Under the pieces are notes generated by a model. That model was given only the letters and a program-made list of their open reading frames with translations, searched no databases and was not told the DNA's origin. Positions 28,476 through 37,348 of a stretch of 64,000 nucleotides of DNA are shown piece by piece. A program made the translations under genes and the position numbers. The DNA is from Pontibacter liquoris (lineage in GTDB: Bacteria; Bacteroidota; Bacteroidia; Cytophagales; Hymenobacteraceae), in the NCBI RefSeq assembly GCF_022758235.1, contig NZ_JALEBG010000001.1:1364001-1428000 (forward strand), written 5' to 3'. The stretch's first letter is position 1, and every line of letters begins with the position of its first letter.

Positions 28476-28564
28476 GAGTTTAACTGCTACTGCTTTGGCG
28501 GGTTTTTAGCCTTCATTAAAGCAGGTGGATTAGTAGGTTTCCTTTCATTTCAGCTATCATTTGC

Positions 28565-29087
28565 ATGAGGTTATTGTTAAGTTGCCTGTTCTCGCTTTTT
28601 CTTTCTTTTCCGGTTGCGGCCCAAAACCTGTCGTTGCGGAAACTGCATGCTTTACGAAGTATGGAACCTGCCAGGATAGACCGAATGCTTTCCAGAAAAG
28701 GATGGACGTTTATATCAGATAGTAAGCCAACTGGCAGTCTTATGGGGAAAACTGTTTGGGCTTATAAACCAGCAGGAGAAAATGCGATTGCCTGGTGTGT
28801 GTTATACTATAATGATACCAGCCCTTCCCGACTTCTCTATAATAGGTATGGCTAGGTATGGCGCAAAAGATATTTATAAGCTGCAGAAGAAAATCAGGAG
28901 GCGTTACCCAAACTTCGTTGATGAAGGACATTTTCTGGAAGACGTGCAGTACCTGGATTCTTATGCTGATTACACTGGTAATAAGCTTGTGATGCGCCTG
29001 CTGAAGTATAGTCAGCCAAATTCGTATGGTATCAAAATATTTGATAAGAACGACTATCTTAAAGCAACAGAAAATGGCCGCTTGTAG
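28565..29087 (+). pseudogene. Secreted protein gene frameshifted by a 10-bp tandem duplication
   Basis: The first frame encodes a signal peptide (ending PVAAQ) and about 75 further residues, then stops at TAG 28853-28855. The second frame continues with AKDIYKLQKKIRRRYPNF to a stop at 29087. The break coincides exactly with a direct 10-bp duplication (28843-28852 and 28853-28862). Removing one copy gives one continuous frame of about 170 residues, LLYNRYGAKDIYKL. The ancestral protein is a small secreted protein of unknown family. The lesion could revert by slippage, so this may be a switchable or very young mutation, not a dead gene. Confidence 0.8.
28843..28862. repeat. 10-bp perfect tandem duplication
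   Basis: TAGGTATGGC occurs twice head-to-tail without spacer. The second copy introduces a stop codon and a +1 frameshift in the gene at 28565-29087. Confidence 0.95.
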
Positions 29088-29332
29088 AGCTGGTGGCACG
29101 GGTTTGTAGCTCTTTTTATTGCTAACGCATTATTGCTAACGCAGCCTTAAAACTGTGCAGGAAAAGGCTTGGGCGTGCGCCTGAAGTATGCAGGGCAAAG
29201 CAGCCTCTCTAATTCGCCATTTATACTATACATCTGGCCTTTAGCAGCAGAGGCAGCTTGTAAGTTGCTAAACCGTGTCACTGATTCGTCGTTTAAAAGG
29301 AAACAAAATTTTCTAAAACCTAAGCTACAACT

Positions 29333-30193
29333 ATGGACAGACGAGACAGAGATCGCAACGACTTCGGAACTGATTACGGCAGATACGAAGGCTATCGAAA
29401 CGATGAGCATTACCACAGCGCCCGAAATTTAACTGACGAGTTTGAGCGGGACTATGAGCGCCACAGAGGCCTCCGTGATTCGGACCGTGACAGCCAAAGC
29501 ATACCGCGCACATACCATGAAGGCAGCTCGGGCGGTGATTACGATCAGAACCGCACCCAAGGCCGCAGTTACCGGCAGCATTCAGCTAACCAGTGGAGCA
29601 ACCGTGACCAGGAACACTACCCCGAATCCTACAACCGTGCCCGCGACCGATTCAGCAATTACCAGGACGATTACAGAAGCTACCAGGGTTCAGACCGCGA
29701 CAGAAACCGGGAGCAACGTAGCACCATGAACCAGGACAGCATCCGCCAGGGCTACGGCATTTCCAACTACGGCGGAACCTTCGACCGGTATAACACCCTG
29801 AACAGCGACCAGAACAGGAGAAGCAACTACAACGAGCGCTCATATTACGGCAGATCCGGAAGCAATTACAGCAATTCCGACTACGGCAGCGGCGGGTCGT
29901 TCCCGGGCTCCGATCGTGGCGTTCCGGATACGTCCTATGGCCTTGGCAACTATGGCGATAACGAGGGTAGTGGCATGGGCAGCTCGTACGGCGGCAGCAA
30001 CTATGGCGGTGGCTCAGGCTATTCAAGTGGCAATCACGGCGGCTCGTTCGGCAACAGTTCCTATGGCAGTTCCTCCGGAAATTACGGCGGCTCCGGTTCC
30101 ATGAGCGGCAACAATTATGGCACCCGAAGCAGCAGCGACCGCAGCAATACCGGGTACAACTCAGACCGTAATGCCAGTGACCGGAATTATTAA
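29333..30193 (+). CDS. Intrinsically disordered Gly/Tyr/Ser/Asn/Arg-rich protein
   Basis: A 286-residue protein with no signal peptide and almost no hydrophobic residues. The first half is highly charged (MDRRDRDRNDFG start; many Arg/Asp/Glu/Tyr). The second half is Gly/Ser/Asn/Tyr repeats of the NYGGGSGYSSG kind. The Tyr/Arg spacing in a Gly/Ser background resembles sticker-spacer prion-like or RNA-binding disordered proteins that phase-separate. No BON or other folded domain is visible. The open frame keeps its composition throughout and the other frames are shadows, so I take it as a real gene. A terminator lies at 30350-30385. Confidence 0.7.
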   Translation: MDRRDRDRNDFGTDYGRYEGYRNDEHYHSARNLTDEFERDYERHRGLRDSDRDSQSIPRTYHEGSSGGDYDQNRTQGRSYRQHSANQWSNRDQEHYPESYNRARDRFSNYQDDYRSYQGSDRDRNREQRSTMNQDSIRQGYGISNYGGTFDRYNTLNSDQNRRSNYNERSYYGRSGSNYSNSDYGSGGSFPGSDRGVPDTSYGLGNYGDNEGSGMGSSYGGSNYGGGSGYSSGNHGGSFGNSSYGSSSGNYGGSGSMSGNNYGTRSSSDRSNTGYNSDRNASDRNY

Positions 30194-30674
30194 ACCCCGA
30201 TGGGAGGATGCAGTCATTTCGATTATCTGGAGAAACAGGAAGCCTTAGGGGCGATTTCTTCCCATTTCTCCTGGCATCAAAAGGATAGTGAGACTTATAC
30301 TTTTATAAAGCGCAATAGGCGTTATAAAGTATAACTGCTCTTAAAGTATAAACAGCCGTTGCCTTTTCGCAGCGGCTGTTTTGTTTTATGAGCTGACATC
30401 AAAAGCAATATTCTGTCACCAAAGATACCCGATCATCCCCACAAGGAAACGTTACTTTCATTTTGTCAAGGTCAGGGCTATCACAGAAAAGGTAAGGAAG
30501 CACAAGCGGACGCTTGCGGCAGCAGGTGATCAGGGTTGTGGCGCTCTCCGGCGCGAATTTTCAACCTGGCAGATAAATCTTGTTTAAGCCCTTAGATCTG
30601 ATCAGCTGCCAATACATCAGGTTCTCTCAACTCAACCTCATATTATCAAGTATGAGGAAAGACAAGGCAACGCT
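30194..30674. other. Intergenic region
   Basis: It contains three AAGTATA/TATACTT motifs (30295-30350) and the stem-loop at 30350-30385. A 68-codon frame at 30381-30587 lacks protein character and is not annotated. Confidence 0.5.
30350..30385 (+). terminator. Stem-loop terminator
   Basis: A 12-bp stem with one G-U pair (30351-30362 with 30369-30380) and a T-rich 3' side (TTGTTTTA). Confidence 0.75.
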
Positions 30675-31148
30675 ATGGAACACGACAAACAACTGCGGGA
30701 ACAACTGGTAAAACTGATGCGCGGCGGGCAGGCCTTCCGGACGCAAAACGAATTGCTGGCTGGCATTACGCTGGAGGAAGCCGGTAAAAAAGTGGAAGGA
30801 TTGCCTTATACTATCTGGCAACTGCTGGAACACCTGCGCTTCACCCAACACGATATTTTGGACTTCAGTCGCAACCCCGGATACCAGGAGCCTGCCTGGC
30901 CCGACGATTACTGGCCCGGCCAGACCGCCCCGAAAAACGAAGCCGAGCTGCATCATACCCTGAATGCCCTTACCAACGACCTGGAAGAAATGATCGGACT
31001 CGTGCAGGACCCGGCAAACGATCTCTTCAAACCATTCCGGCACGGCACCGGGCAAACGCTGCTGCGCGAAGCCATGCTGGTAGCCGAGCACAACGGCTAT
31101 CATCTGGGTCAGGTGGTGGTGCTGCGCAGGTTGCTGAACGGGCGCTAG
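30675..31148 (+). CDS. DinB-family protein
   Basis: A 157-residue four-helix-bundle protein. The metal-binding His pattern of the DinB/YfiT-like family is visible: LLEHLRFTQHDIL near residue 53 and AEHNGYHLGQVVVLRRLL at the end. Members are metal-dependent transferases, some using bacillithiol or mycothiol; the substrate here is unknown. A strong terminator separates it from the convergent alpha/beta hydrolase. Confidence 0.85.
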   Translation: MEHDKQLREQLVKLMRGGQAFRTQNELLAGITLEEAGKKVEGLPYTIWQLLEHLRFTQHDILDFSRNPGYQEPAWPDDYWPGQTAPKNEAELHHTLNALTNDLEEMIGLVQDPANDLFKPFRHGTGQTLLREAMLVAEHNGYHLGQVVVLRRLLNGR

Positions 31149-31191
31149 TTGCTGTTCTTCAAGTATAATCACATGCAGAACGCGCTTCCTG

Positions 31192-31242
31192 CTAAAACCA
31201 AAACAGCCGTTACGATCATCGCAACGGCTGTTCTGGTTTTAG
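31192..31242. terminator. Bidirectional stem-loop terminator
   Basis: A 20-bp stem with one mismatch (31192-31211 with 31223-31242) lies between the convergent DinB and hydrolase genes. It has an A-rich 5' and a T-rich 3' side. Confidence 0.85.
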
Positions 31243-31252
31243 GCTTATTTGC

Positions 31253-32089
31253 TTACTGCCTCAGGAAGCTCAGCAGCGAACTGTTCACCTGGTCTTTGTG
31301 CGTTAGGAACAGGCCGTGCGGACCATCCTTTATCACCACATACTTGTTATTGCGGATCACTTTCGAGGCCTGGTCGCTGCTGGTCTTGATCGGCACGATC
31401 TGGTCGGCATCGCCGTGAATAAGAAGCGTAGGCACCGTTACATTCCGTAATTCCGGGCGGAAGTCGGTGTTTGCCCAGGCTTTGGCGGTTTCGATGGTGG
31501 CGCGGGGAGAAGCCGCCGCAGCAATGGCCCAATCATACGCGAGCAGTTCTTCGCTAACGGTATCTTTGTTATCAGTATAGTTGTAGAACTGCTTGCCGAA
31601 CTCCGCCAAAAACGCGACCCTTTTTGTCCGGAGCGCCTCCATTATCTCGTTCAACTTGTCTTCCGGCACGCCGTCCGGGTTGTCGTCTTTCTTTTTAACG
31701 ATCGGGATAACCGAGCTGATGAGCACCGCCTTGGCAATGCGGTCGTTGCCAAACATGCTCAGGTAGCGCACCACTTCGCCGCCCCCCATCGAGAAACCAA
31801 CCAGCACGCAAGAGCGCAAATCCAGTTGCTCGATCAGGGCACGCAGGTCCTGGGCCAGTGAAGTATAATCGTAATGCAGCCACGGCCGGTCAGAGTCGCC
31901 GAAGCCCCTGCGGTCGTACGTAATGCAACGGAAACCGGCCTCGACGATGGCCTGTACCTGGCTTTCCCACATCTTGTGGCTCAGTGGCCAGCCGTGGATC
32001 AGGATCACCGGCTGCCCATCGCCGTTGTCCTGGTAATGGAGGTAAACGTTTTCACCCCGCTGGATGTCTTCTGTTTCAATAAATGGCAT
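31253..32089 (-). CDS. Alpha/beta hydrolase (non-heme haloperoxidase-like)
   Basis: A 278-residue cytosolic hydrolase. HGWPLSHKMWE, TYDRRGFGDSDRP, VGFSMGGGEV (nucleophile Ser), HGDADQIVP (catalytic Asp) and DGPHGLFLTH (catalytic His) are in the order and spacing of the cofactor-free haloperoxidase/esterase group. The natural substrate is unknown; perhydrolase activity is typical of the group. Start at 32089 is the only good ATG. Confidence 0.9.
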   Translation of the reverse strand: MPFIETEDIQRGENVYLHYQDNGDGQPVILIHGWPLSHKMWESQVQAIVEAGFRCITYDRRGFGDSDRPWLHYDYTSLAQDLRALIEQLDLRSCVLVGFSMGGGEVVRYLSMFGNDRIAKAVLISSVIPIVKKKDDNPDGVPEDKLNEIMEALRTKRVAFLAEFGKQFYNYTDNKDTVSEELLAYDWAIAAAASPRATIETAKAWANTDFRPELRNVTVPTLLIHGDADQIVPIKTSSDQASKVIRNNKYVVIKDGPHGLFLTHKDQVNSSLLSFLRQ

Positions 32090-32425
32090 ATTAAGTTTGT
32101 TTTAGGTGTGGAACGTGAGACAGTATGTTGTTCTCTTTTAAACTGAATGAAGACTTAAATGTTTAGCCAAGGGCCGGGCAGCAGGGTGTAGGGGATAGCT
32201 GCCGTGGTTTACTTCCGCTGGTTCCCGCTGTATTGCAATTGCCCGATCTGCAAGCAAGCGCCGCCAACAAAATGCCTTCCGCCGAAGTATAATTTGCCCT
32301 GCCATCCATCTCTGCTTACCTTTATACTTGCTGATACCGGCGCAGCGGGATTTACCGCGCGTTTCCGGCCACAATTCCGGCACTTAAACAGGCTGCTGCG
32401 TATCTTGCTCTTAAACCCGACTTCT
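32090..32425. other. Divergent intergenic region
   Basis: About 336 bases between divergent genes, with AAGTATA and TATACTT near 32285 and 32322. A frame runs open upstream of the DUF4403-like gene from 32204, but it lacks coding character. Confidence 0.4.
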
Positions 32426-33055
32426 ATGGATAAACCTGTACAACTGAATGTGCCTGTCTCTGTTTCTTATGCTGCCCTGGAAGGTGTGATGCAGCAGCAA
32501 CTGGTCGGCATGTATATTCCCCAGCCCGAAGAAGGCGCCCCAACAAACCCTTATGCCCGGGTGCTGGATGTCCGGATTGCAGGAAGTAAGGCAGGAGCCA
32601 ATATCGTGTTGCTGCGGGTGCAGCTTCAAATTCTGCGGACGGTGCTGAAGCGGGACAAGGTGGCTATAAATGCTTCGGTTGCGTTAGGCTATGACAATGC
32701 CAAACAGCAAGTATACGTGCAGCAGTTTTCGATGGCATCGGTTACGTCCAGTAGTTTTTACAATACCGCGCTGGAGGTGCTGATCAACAAGGTCGCCTAC
32801 CACCAGATCATAGACAAAGCCCGGGTAGACCTGCGCCCGATCATTTCGGCAGAACTGGAAAAAGTGAACGATCAGCTAGCGCAAGGCTGGGACCTGAAAG
32901 GCCTAACCCTGACAGGAACTGTAGAGGTGGTGGATGTGCAGGACATTGCCCCGAAGCCGGACTACCTTTCGCTTCGCTTGCTTGTGCAAGGCAACCTGGA
33001 AGTAGCCGTACAGGATCTTTCCAGCTTCTTACCACCGACTGCAACGGAAGTATAA
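32426..33055 (+). CDS. DUF4403-like beta-rich protein (short form)
   Basis: A 209-residue protein starting MDKPVQLNVPVSVSYAALEG, which resembles the repeated start of DUF4403 proteins; a second similar segment begins near IIDKARVDLRPIISAELEKV. Full-length DUF4403 proteins are about 450 residues and secreted, whereas this one is half that length and has no signal peptide. It resembles lipid-binding TULIP or LEA-like beta domains in the alternation VRIAGSKAGANIVLLRVQLQ. Function unknown. The start at 32426 is inferred. Confidence 0.55.
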   Translation: MDKPVQLNVPVSVSYAALEGVMQQQLVGMYIPQPEEGAPTNPYARVLDVRIAGSKAGANIVLLRVQLQILRTVLKRDKVAINASVALGYDNAKQQVYVQQFSMASVTSSSFYNTALEVLINKVAYHQIIDKARVDLRPIISAELEKVNDQLAQGWDLKGLTLTGTVEVVDVQDIAPKPDYLSLRLLVQGNLEVAVQDLSSFLPPTATEV

Positions 33056-33130
33056 AGCGGTTATACTTTAATGGTTTTGCTGGTAGGAAAGGCAGGAGTG
33101 CCTATAAGTTAGGCTAGCAGTCAGGAACAA

Positions 33131-33165
33131 GACCTCGCAGTGTGCGCAGTTCCTGCGAGTGTCTG
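33131..33165. repeat. Dispersed hairpin repeat A, copy 1
   Basis: A 35-bp unit starting GACCTCGCAGTGT and ending CTGCGAGTGTCTG with an internal CTCGCAG/CTGCGAG inverted repeat. Related copies are at 37314-37348 and 49113-49147. Confidence 0.75.
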
Positions 33166-33228
33166 GGTAGATGCTTTGTAGTTGCTGTAGTCTAACCACC
33201 CCCCCCTTATACCTTATCAGCCAAAGCG

Positions 33229-34008
33229 TTATTCTGATTTAAGCTGCTCCATGGTGCTTTGGTCTACTTTTATGATGCCGCGCCTGGGGCGGTCCAGGTC
33301 GAGGATGATGAACATCATCAGGCAGATCAGGAAGCTCAGGAGGGCCGAGGGCAGCAAGGTGCGTTTGTGACCAAGTCCGCTGCCATACCCGATCAGAGCA
33401 CCCGACATAATAAACACGGTAAACAGCAAGTATAAAATGACTTCGGGCACATGGGCGGCCAGCAAAGCATTTCGTTCGCCGTATCTATCTACCACGTTGT
33501 TGTAGGCGGTAATAAAGTTACCGGTGGTAACAGGGCTGGGATCGATGCGTGCTGCCTGCACGGTCTGGTCCCAGATGGTGCGCTGCAGTGCCAAGGTTCT
33601 GTCGGTAAGGGCCTCGCGCTCCGTTACCATGGCATAGTTAGTATTGCTCAGCGCAAGGCGTAGGTCGATGTATTGCTGCAGCAGGCTGTGGATCTGCGCG
33701 CCATAAGGAGCGGGGAGCAGGTGCGTCCGCATCAGGGCGGTACCAATGGCATTGGCTTCTCTTATAACCGCTTCGCTGCGGCTATTAAAGCGTTGCAGGG
33801 CCAGATTAAACGTAAAACCAAGTATAAGCGCAAGCAAACCCAGCGTGCCGGCCTGTATGGTGTTGGTCTGTACTTTTACGTCCTGGTCGGATTTGCGCTG
33901 GTGGTAGCGGCCAACCCGGAAGCCGGCTTCTTCGGCCGCCATTAGCAGCACGAACAGGATCGCCACGATCAGGATGCTGTTATGGTCGTACATGTATTCC
34001 TTTGCCAT
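33229..34008 (-). CDS. DUF4239 (bestrophin-like) membrane protein
   Basis: A 259-residue inner-membrane protein with two N-terminal segments (about 10-26 and 50-70) and two C-terminal ones (about 188-210 and 215-237). Between them lies a cytosolic helical domain. GRYHQRKSDQDVKVQTNTIQ after the first segment, LGLLALILGFTFNLALQRF, and the closing DLDRPRRGIIKVDQSTME are DUF4239 hallmarks. The family may form anion channels like bestrophins; this is inferred from fold similarity. Confidence 0.85.
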   Translation of the reverse strand: MAKEYMYDHNSILIVAILFVLLMAAEEAGFRVGRYHQRKSDQDVKVQTNTIQAGTLGLLALILGFTFNLALQRFNSRSEAVIREANAIGTALMRTHLLPAPYGAQIHSLLQQYIDLRLALSNTNYAMVTEREALTDRTLALQRTIWDQTVQAARIDPSPVTTGNFITAYNNVVDRYGERNALLAAHVPEVILYLLFTVFIMSGALIGYGSGLGHKRTLLPSALLSFLICLMMFIILDLDRPRRGIIKVDQSTMEQLKSE

Positions 34009-34124
34009 GCTTTTTATACTTCCGTGAGCCGCTTCCGCCAGCCGCAGGCACTCTAAAGGCGGTTAAGTCCTATACGTATTTTCTGTTGGTTAGAAGTATG
34101 GCTGCGTGGAAGTATGAATTTAGC

Positions 34125-34243
34125 CAGGCAGAAGTAGGACACTTACACCTCCCGCTTAAACACAGCCATCCTCTACACCACCGCAAAGCTGACAAAGTAT
34201 AGCCCTGCTTGGTTATGAAATTTATACTTCCTGCTGAGTAGCA
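34125..34243 (-). pseudogene. Remnant of a REP-associated tyrosine transposase, 5' end
   Basis: Read on the minus strand, it encodes SRKYKFHNQAGLYFVSFAVV and then runs into stop codons within decayed sequence. About 60 bases are nearly identical to the better preserved remnant at 41995-42243. Only the first 25 or so codons are recognisable. Confidence 0.7.
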
Positions 34244-34317
34244 GCAACCGAATCGAATAGCAGCTTTCAAATTTTAGTATATTGTTGGCTCGTACCGGCG
34301 GTAAGTGCCCCAAGAAC

Positions 34318-34354
34318 AAAAAAGCAGCTTTACCGTGTTGGTAAAGCTGCTTTT
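34318..34354 (-). terminator. Terminator of the minus-strand lipoprotein gene
   Basis: A 15-bp perfect stem (34320-34334 with 34340-34354) and, on the minus strand, a T6 run, 26 bases after the stop codon at 34380. Confidence 0.85.
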
Positions 34355-34379
34355 GAGTAAGCATGCAGATGTACGGTTA

Positions 34380-35231
34380 CTACTGGTATAGATAAGTTGT
34401 GACTAAAGGCGGCATACTAGGGTGTGACTGCAACCTGGTGTATCGTTGGCTCGGCATTCCTGACTCGTGGTAGGTATAGGTGAAGAGCTCCTCATCGCGA
34501 TAACCCGGGTTATTTTCGAACAGTTTCACCCCGGGCAGGTATAGGTCACTTTCGGCATAAGGCGTCGGGTTGGGTTTGTTATCATAGCTGCCCCAGCTGA
34601 TCACATACGGACGGCCCATATCCTCTGGTTTGTTACTCGTCGACCAGGCCACCACGATTTCGGTCAGGTTGCCGTTTGCATCATACGTATACGTTTCAAT
34701 ACCCAACCTTCCCTCAGGATCAGCTGTATAGCTCATTGTCGTCTTTTTGACAAGCTTGTTGCCGCTGTACTCCAATTTGTAGCGGTAGTTTACCAAATTC
34801 TCCCCGTAGTAGCGAACAGCCTCCACCACTTTGTCGCCATCATACGTGTAGATCAGGTAATTGCCACCCGTTTTAAAATTGAGCCGCACAGGTTTATCTC
34901 CCTCATATGCGACCGTATAGCCCAGGTGCGTCAGATCAGAATAACTTAACTCTACCAGCCGGTTTTGCGCATCGTACCTGAAATTCTTCGTCCCCAACTG
35001 CTTCAGCAAGCTGTTTGTGCTAACAGGTGGAGGAGTAGTGTTGGGGGGCGGCGTGCCGGGCGGATTGGTTACAGGCGGCGGCGTACCCGGTGATGGGGTT
35101 GTCGGAGTAGTTGGTGCGCCTGGTGTGGCAGGCAGAATGTTTTCTTTGTCGCAGGAGGACAAAGTGAGTGCGGACAAACTGAGGCCTGTCAGTAGCACAT
35201 AGCGATTTACAGCAGATATAAAGTTTTTCAT
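34380..35231 (-). CDS. Lipoprotein with Pro/Thr linker and YD-type repeats
   Basis: A 283-residue lipoprotein. The signal ends in LTLSSC (Cys near residue 24), followed by a 50-residue Pro/Thr/Gly linker (PATPGAPTTPTTPSPGTPPP) and a domain with YD/RHS-like strands: FRYDAQNRLVELSYSD, IYTYDGDKVVEAV, YTYDANGNLTEIV. Such short repeat domains are common on Bacteroidota surface lipoproteins; the ligand is unknown. ATG 35231 is chosen because it starts the signal peptide; an open extension to 35510 lacks coding character and would run into the ArsR promoter. Confidence 0.75.
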   Translation of the reverse strand: MKNFISAVNRYVLLTGLSLSALTLSSCDKENILPATPGAPTTPTTPSPGTPPPVTNPPGTPPPNTTPPPVSTNSLLKQLGTKNFRYDAQNRLVELSYSDLTHLGYTVAYEGDKPVRLNFKTGGNYLIYTYDGDKVVEAVRYYGENLVNYRYKLEYSGNKLVKKTTMSYTADPEGRLGIETYTYDANGNLTEIVVAWSTSNKPEDMGRPYVISWGSYDNKPNPTPYAESDLYLPGVKLFENNPGYRDEELFTYTYHESGMPSQRYTRLQSHPSMPPLVTTYLYQ

Positions 35232-35475
35232 AGGTTTATTTGTACTTTGTGAATCTGTGCAAAACAATTTATATGCCAAACTTCTATATAGCTTCATACT
35301 ATGTTTAAACCCACAGGTGTGCTTTTTACCTGCTTCAAAGTTGTCCATTACCGGACATGCTGTTCTCCCCTGATGTACTATTTTGATACATCCTGCATGC
35401 CTTTGCTCCGGATTTAGTAGAGGCGGGAGGTAACGGAAAATTTTTCGTGAGATCAGGAAATAATTTGGAAAATAA

Positions 35476-35522
35476 TTTGCGCAACCGATTAATTGCGCGT
35501 ATATTAGCAATCAAACGGTTGC
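35476..35522 (+). promoter_or_regulatory. Promoter and candidate operator of the ArsR-SRPBCC operon
   Basis: TTTG at 35476-35479 and TATATTAG at 35500-35507 are 20 bases apart, one mismatch from the Bacteroidota promoter consensus. Inside the spacer lies the inverted repeat GCGCAA (35479-35484) and TTGCGC (35493-35498). A second pair, GCAACCG (35481-35487) and CGGTTGC (35516-35522), brackets the -7 element and the expected start site. Such placement suits autorepression by the ArsR-type regulator encoded directly downstream. Confidence 0.45.
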
Positions 35523-35538
35523 ATATTTTAAGAGAGAA

Positions 35539-35859
35539 ATGAGAAGAGACGTTTTCCAGGCGATAGCAGACCCAACCCGAAGAGCCATTATTGCTTTAAT
35601 CGCCTTGCAGGCCATGACGCCGAATGCCATTGCCGAACATTTTGATACCAGCAGGCAAGCTATATCAAAGCACTTGCAGATCCTGACTGAGTGCCAGCTT
35701 GTAAAACAGGAGCAGCAGGGGCGCGAAATTTACTACCAGCTGGAAGTTGCTAAAATGAAAGAAATCGACAAATGGCTGGAACAGTTCAGGAGGATCTGGG
35801 AAGACCGTTTTAACCAACTTGACACTATCTTTTCTAACATAAAACAAAATGAGCCATGA
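35539..35859 (+). CDS. ArsR-family winged-helix repressor
   Basis: A 106-residue regulator. [20 protein letters not shown] and [20 protein letters not shown] form the helix-turn-helix, followed by the wing [13 protein letters not shown] and a C-terminal helix. It has no metal-binding Cys cluster, so it belongs to the metal-independent ArsR group that pairs with SRPBCC genes. Its stop codon overlaps the SRPBCC start by 4 bases, and an inverted repeat sits in its promoter. Confidence 0.9.
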   Translation: MRRDVFQAIADPTRRAIIALIALQAMTPNAIAEHFDTSRQAISKHLQILTECQLVKQEQQGREIYYQLEVAKMKEIDKWLEQFRRIWEDRFNQLDTIFSNIKQNEP

Positions 35860-36365
35860 AAAAAGACCTTGCATTCGAGTTTTCCGTGAACAAAGAAGCC
35901 AAAACGATCACAGTTAAAAGAGAGTTTGCAGCAGAACTCCCGCTTGTGTGGGATGCTTATACAAAAAGCGAGATCCTGGACCAATGGTGGGCACCGAAAC
36001 CATGGAAAGCCCGCACCAAAACAATGGACTTCAGCGAGGGTGGCCACTGGCACTATGCCATGGTTGGTCCGGCAGGTGAGGAGCATTGGGCTTTAGCCAA
36101 GTATAAGACCATCGATCCGAAAAGGCGCTTTACCGCACTGGATGGCTTTGCAGATGCCGAAGGCGTGGTAAACACACAAATGCCGCAATCGAAGTGGGAG
36201 GTAAGCTTTACTCCTAAAGAGGCTGTTACCCTGGTAGAAAACCTGATCACATTTGATGACCTGGCACAGCTCGAAACCACCATCCAGATGGGCTTTAAAG
36301 AAGGCCTGACAATGGCCATGGAAGGCCTGGATGCCTTATTGGCTGCCCAGAAACAGGAGGCCTAA
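35856..36365 (+). CDS. SRPBCC (AHSA1-like) domain protein
   Basis: A 169-residue ligand-binding helix-grip protein. [18 protein letters not shown] followed by [11 protein letters not shown] is the classic AHSA1/START-like beginning, and the last helix is [20 protein letters not shown]. It lies in a 4-base-overlap operon with the ArsR gene, the widespread ArsR-SRPBCC pairing. The ligand is unknown. A T-rich stem-loop follows. Confidence 0.9.
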   Translation: MKKDLAFEFSVNKEAKTITVKREFAAELPLVWDAYTKSEILDQWWAPKPWKARTKTMDFSEGGHWHYAMVGPAGEEHWALAKYKTIDPKRRFTALDGFADAEGVVNTQMPQSKWEVSFTPKEAVTLVENLITFDDLAQLETTIQMGFKEGLTMAMEGLDALLAAQKQEA

Positions 36366-36408
36366 AGTCTGTAAGTTGCAGAAAGTAATGACATTTAAGA
36401 GCATACTA

Positions 36409-36450
36409 TAAAAGCGGGGCTGGTGTATCACCTTAAAGCCCCGCTTTTTA
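36409..36450 (+). terminator. Rho-independent terminator
   Basis: A 13-bp stem (36409-36421 with 36437-36449) with the palindromic core AGCGGGGCT/AGCCCCGCT, followed by TTTTTA. Confidence 0.85.
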
Positions 36451-36641
36451 TACTTTAGAGTACCTTTCAAGGGCTGCTGGTGCAAACGGGCAGCACTTAT
36501 GGTTACGCATGCCGGAGGAACAGGTATAAAGGCATTAGCTGCAAACCCGTGCCAGGAGGCTCATGATCCATAAGCGTACGCCCGAAAATTTATATATTGC
36601 GTCAAAGTGATCGTATAGGATACAAAGCACACAGCAGAGGT

Positions 36642-37013
36642 ATGAACTTGACAGTTGGTTGTAAAGTGGAGTGGACAGAGTCGGTGTATACGCCTTATAC
36701 AGAAGGCGCGGCATCAGACTTCATCGGGGAGCGGACGATTACCGGCCGGATAACGGCTGAAGGATATGCGAAGAAAACGAACTACCATTTCTTCACGATT
36801 CATGTCTATGGGGCGGAAGGGGTAAACGCGCACGAGATAGAAACCAACAGCAAGATCGTGCGGCGGGGCGTGGTGATTTACCCGAAGTGCAGGATCTTGG
36901 CTATGCCGGAAAACTACGAGGAACTGGTAAAGGAAAAAGCAGAGCGGAAGGAAAACAGCAGCCCCGTATGTTACGCCCACCTCAAAGGATTGCGCGAAGG
37001 CTTCGAAGACTAA
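36642..37013 (+). CDS. Hypothetical cytosolic protein
   Basis: A 123-residue protein starting MNLTVGCKVEWTESVYTPY. The middle reads like a small beta-barrel (ERTITGRITAEGYAKKTNYH then FFTIHVYGAEG). The end is helical and charged with one Cys (PVCYAHLKGLREGFED). There is no signal peptide. I do not recognise the family. ATG 36642 is preferred to 36597 because of the upstream AGAGG and the unlikely basic extension. Confidence 0.6.
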   Translation: MNLTVGCKVEWTESVYTPYTEGAASDFIGERTITGRITAEGYAKKTNYHFFTIHVYGAEGVNAHEIETNSKIVRRGVVIYPKCRILAMPENYEELVKEKAERKENSSPVCYAHLKGLREGFED

Positions 37014-37050
37014 CTTCGTAACAATGGTTTATAGCCATAAAAATGGCTAC

Positions 37051-37173
37051 CGCTGGCGCGAGCTTGCAGCTCGTGCTTTACGCTACACGAGATTAATTTA
37101 GCCGCCATACTTCAGGCAATAGCAATCTCCTCCCATCTTTGCCGCCGCTAAAGTCCAGGGCGCGGTTATACTT
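37051..37173. repeat. Dispersed repeat B, copy 1
   Basis: It starts CGCTGGCGCGAGCTTGCAGC, continues with GCCGCCATACTTCAGGCAA and ends near TTTGCCGCCGCTAAAG plus flanking bases. The same order of blocks recurs at 41149-41253 on the far side of the PAS kinase gene. Confidence 0.65.
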
Positions 37174-37313
37174 ACAATGTGTCAGCTGCAATACAAAACA
37201 GCCGCCACGGGGTTGTGAAGGATGTAGTCGATCTTCTGATTTATTACGGTAAGGATGCATAGCGCAATGGGCTTATTGTGCTGCTGCCAGTATGGAATGG
37301 CTGAGGCTCAGAA

Positions 37314-37348
37314 GACCTCGCGGTGTCCGAAGGTCCCGCGAGCGTCTG
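37314..37348. repeat. Dispersed hairpin repeat A, copy 2
   Basis: The same 35-bp unit as 33131-33165 and 49113-49147. It keeps a perfect CTCGCGG/CCCGCGAG-type pairing, with compensating differences from the other copies. Confidence 0.75.

Noticed and set aside
30381..30587. A 68-codon plus-strand frame after the disordered-protein terminator
   Set aside because: Starts inside the terminator stem-loop region and has no protein-like pattern.
35017..35202. Plus-strand Gly/Val-rich frame opposite the lipoprotein linker
   Set aside because: It is the reverse complement of the Pro/Thr-rich linker, a typical low-complexity shadow.
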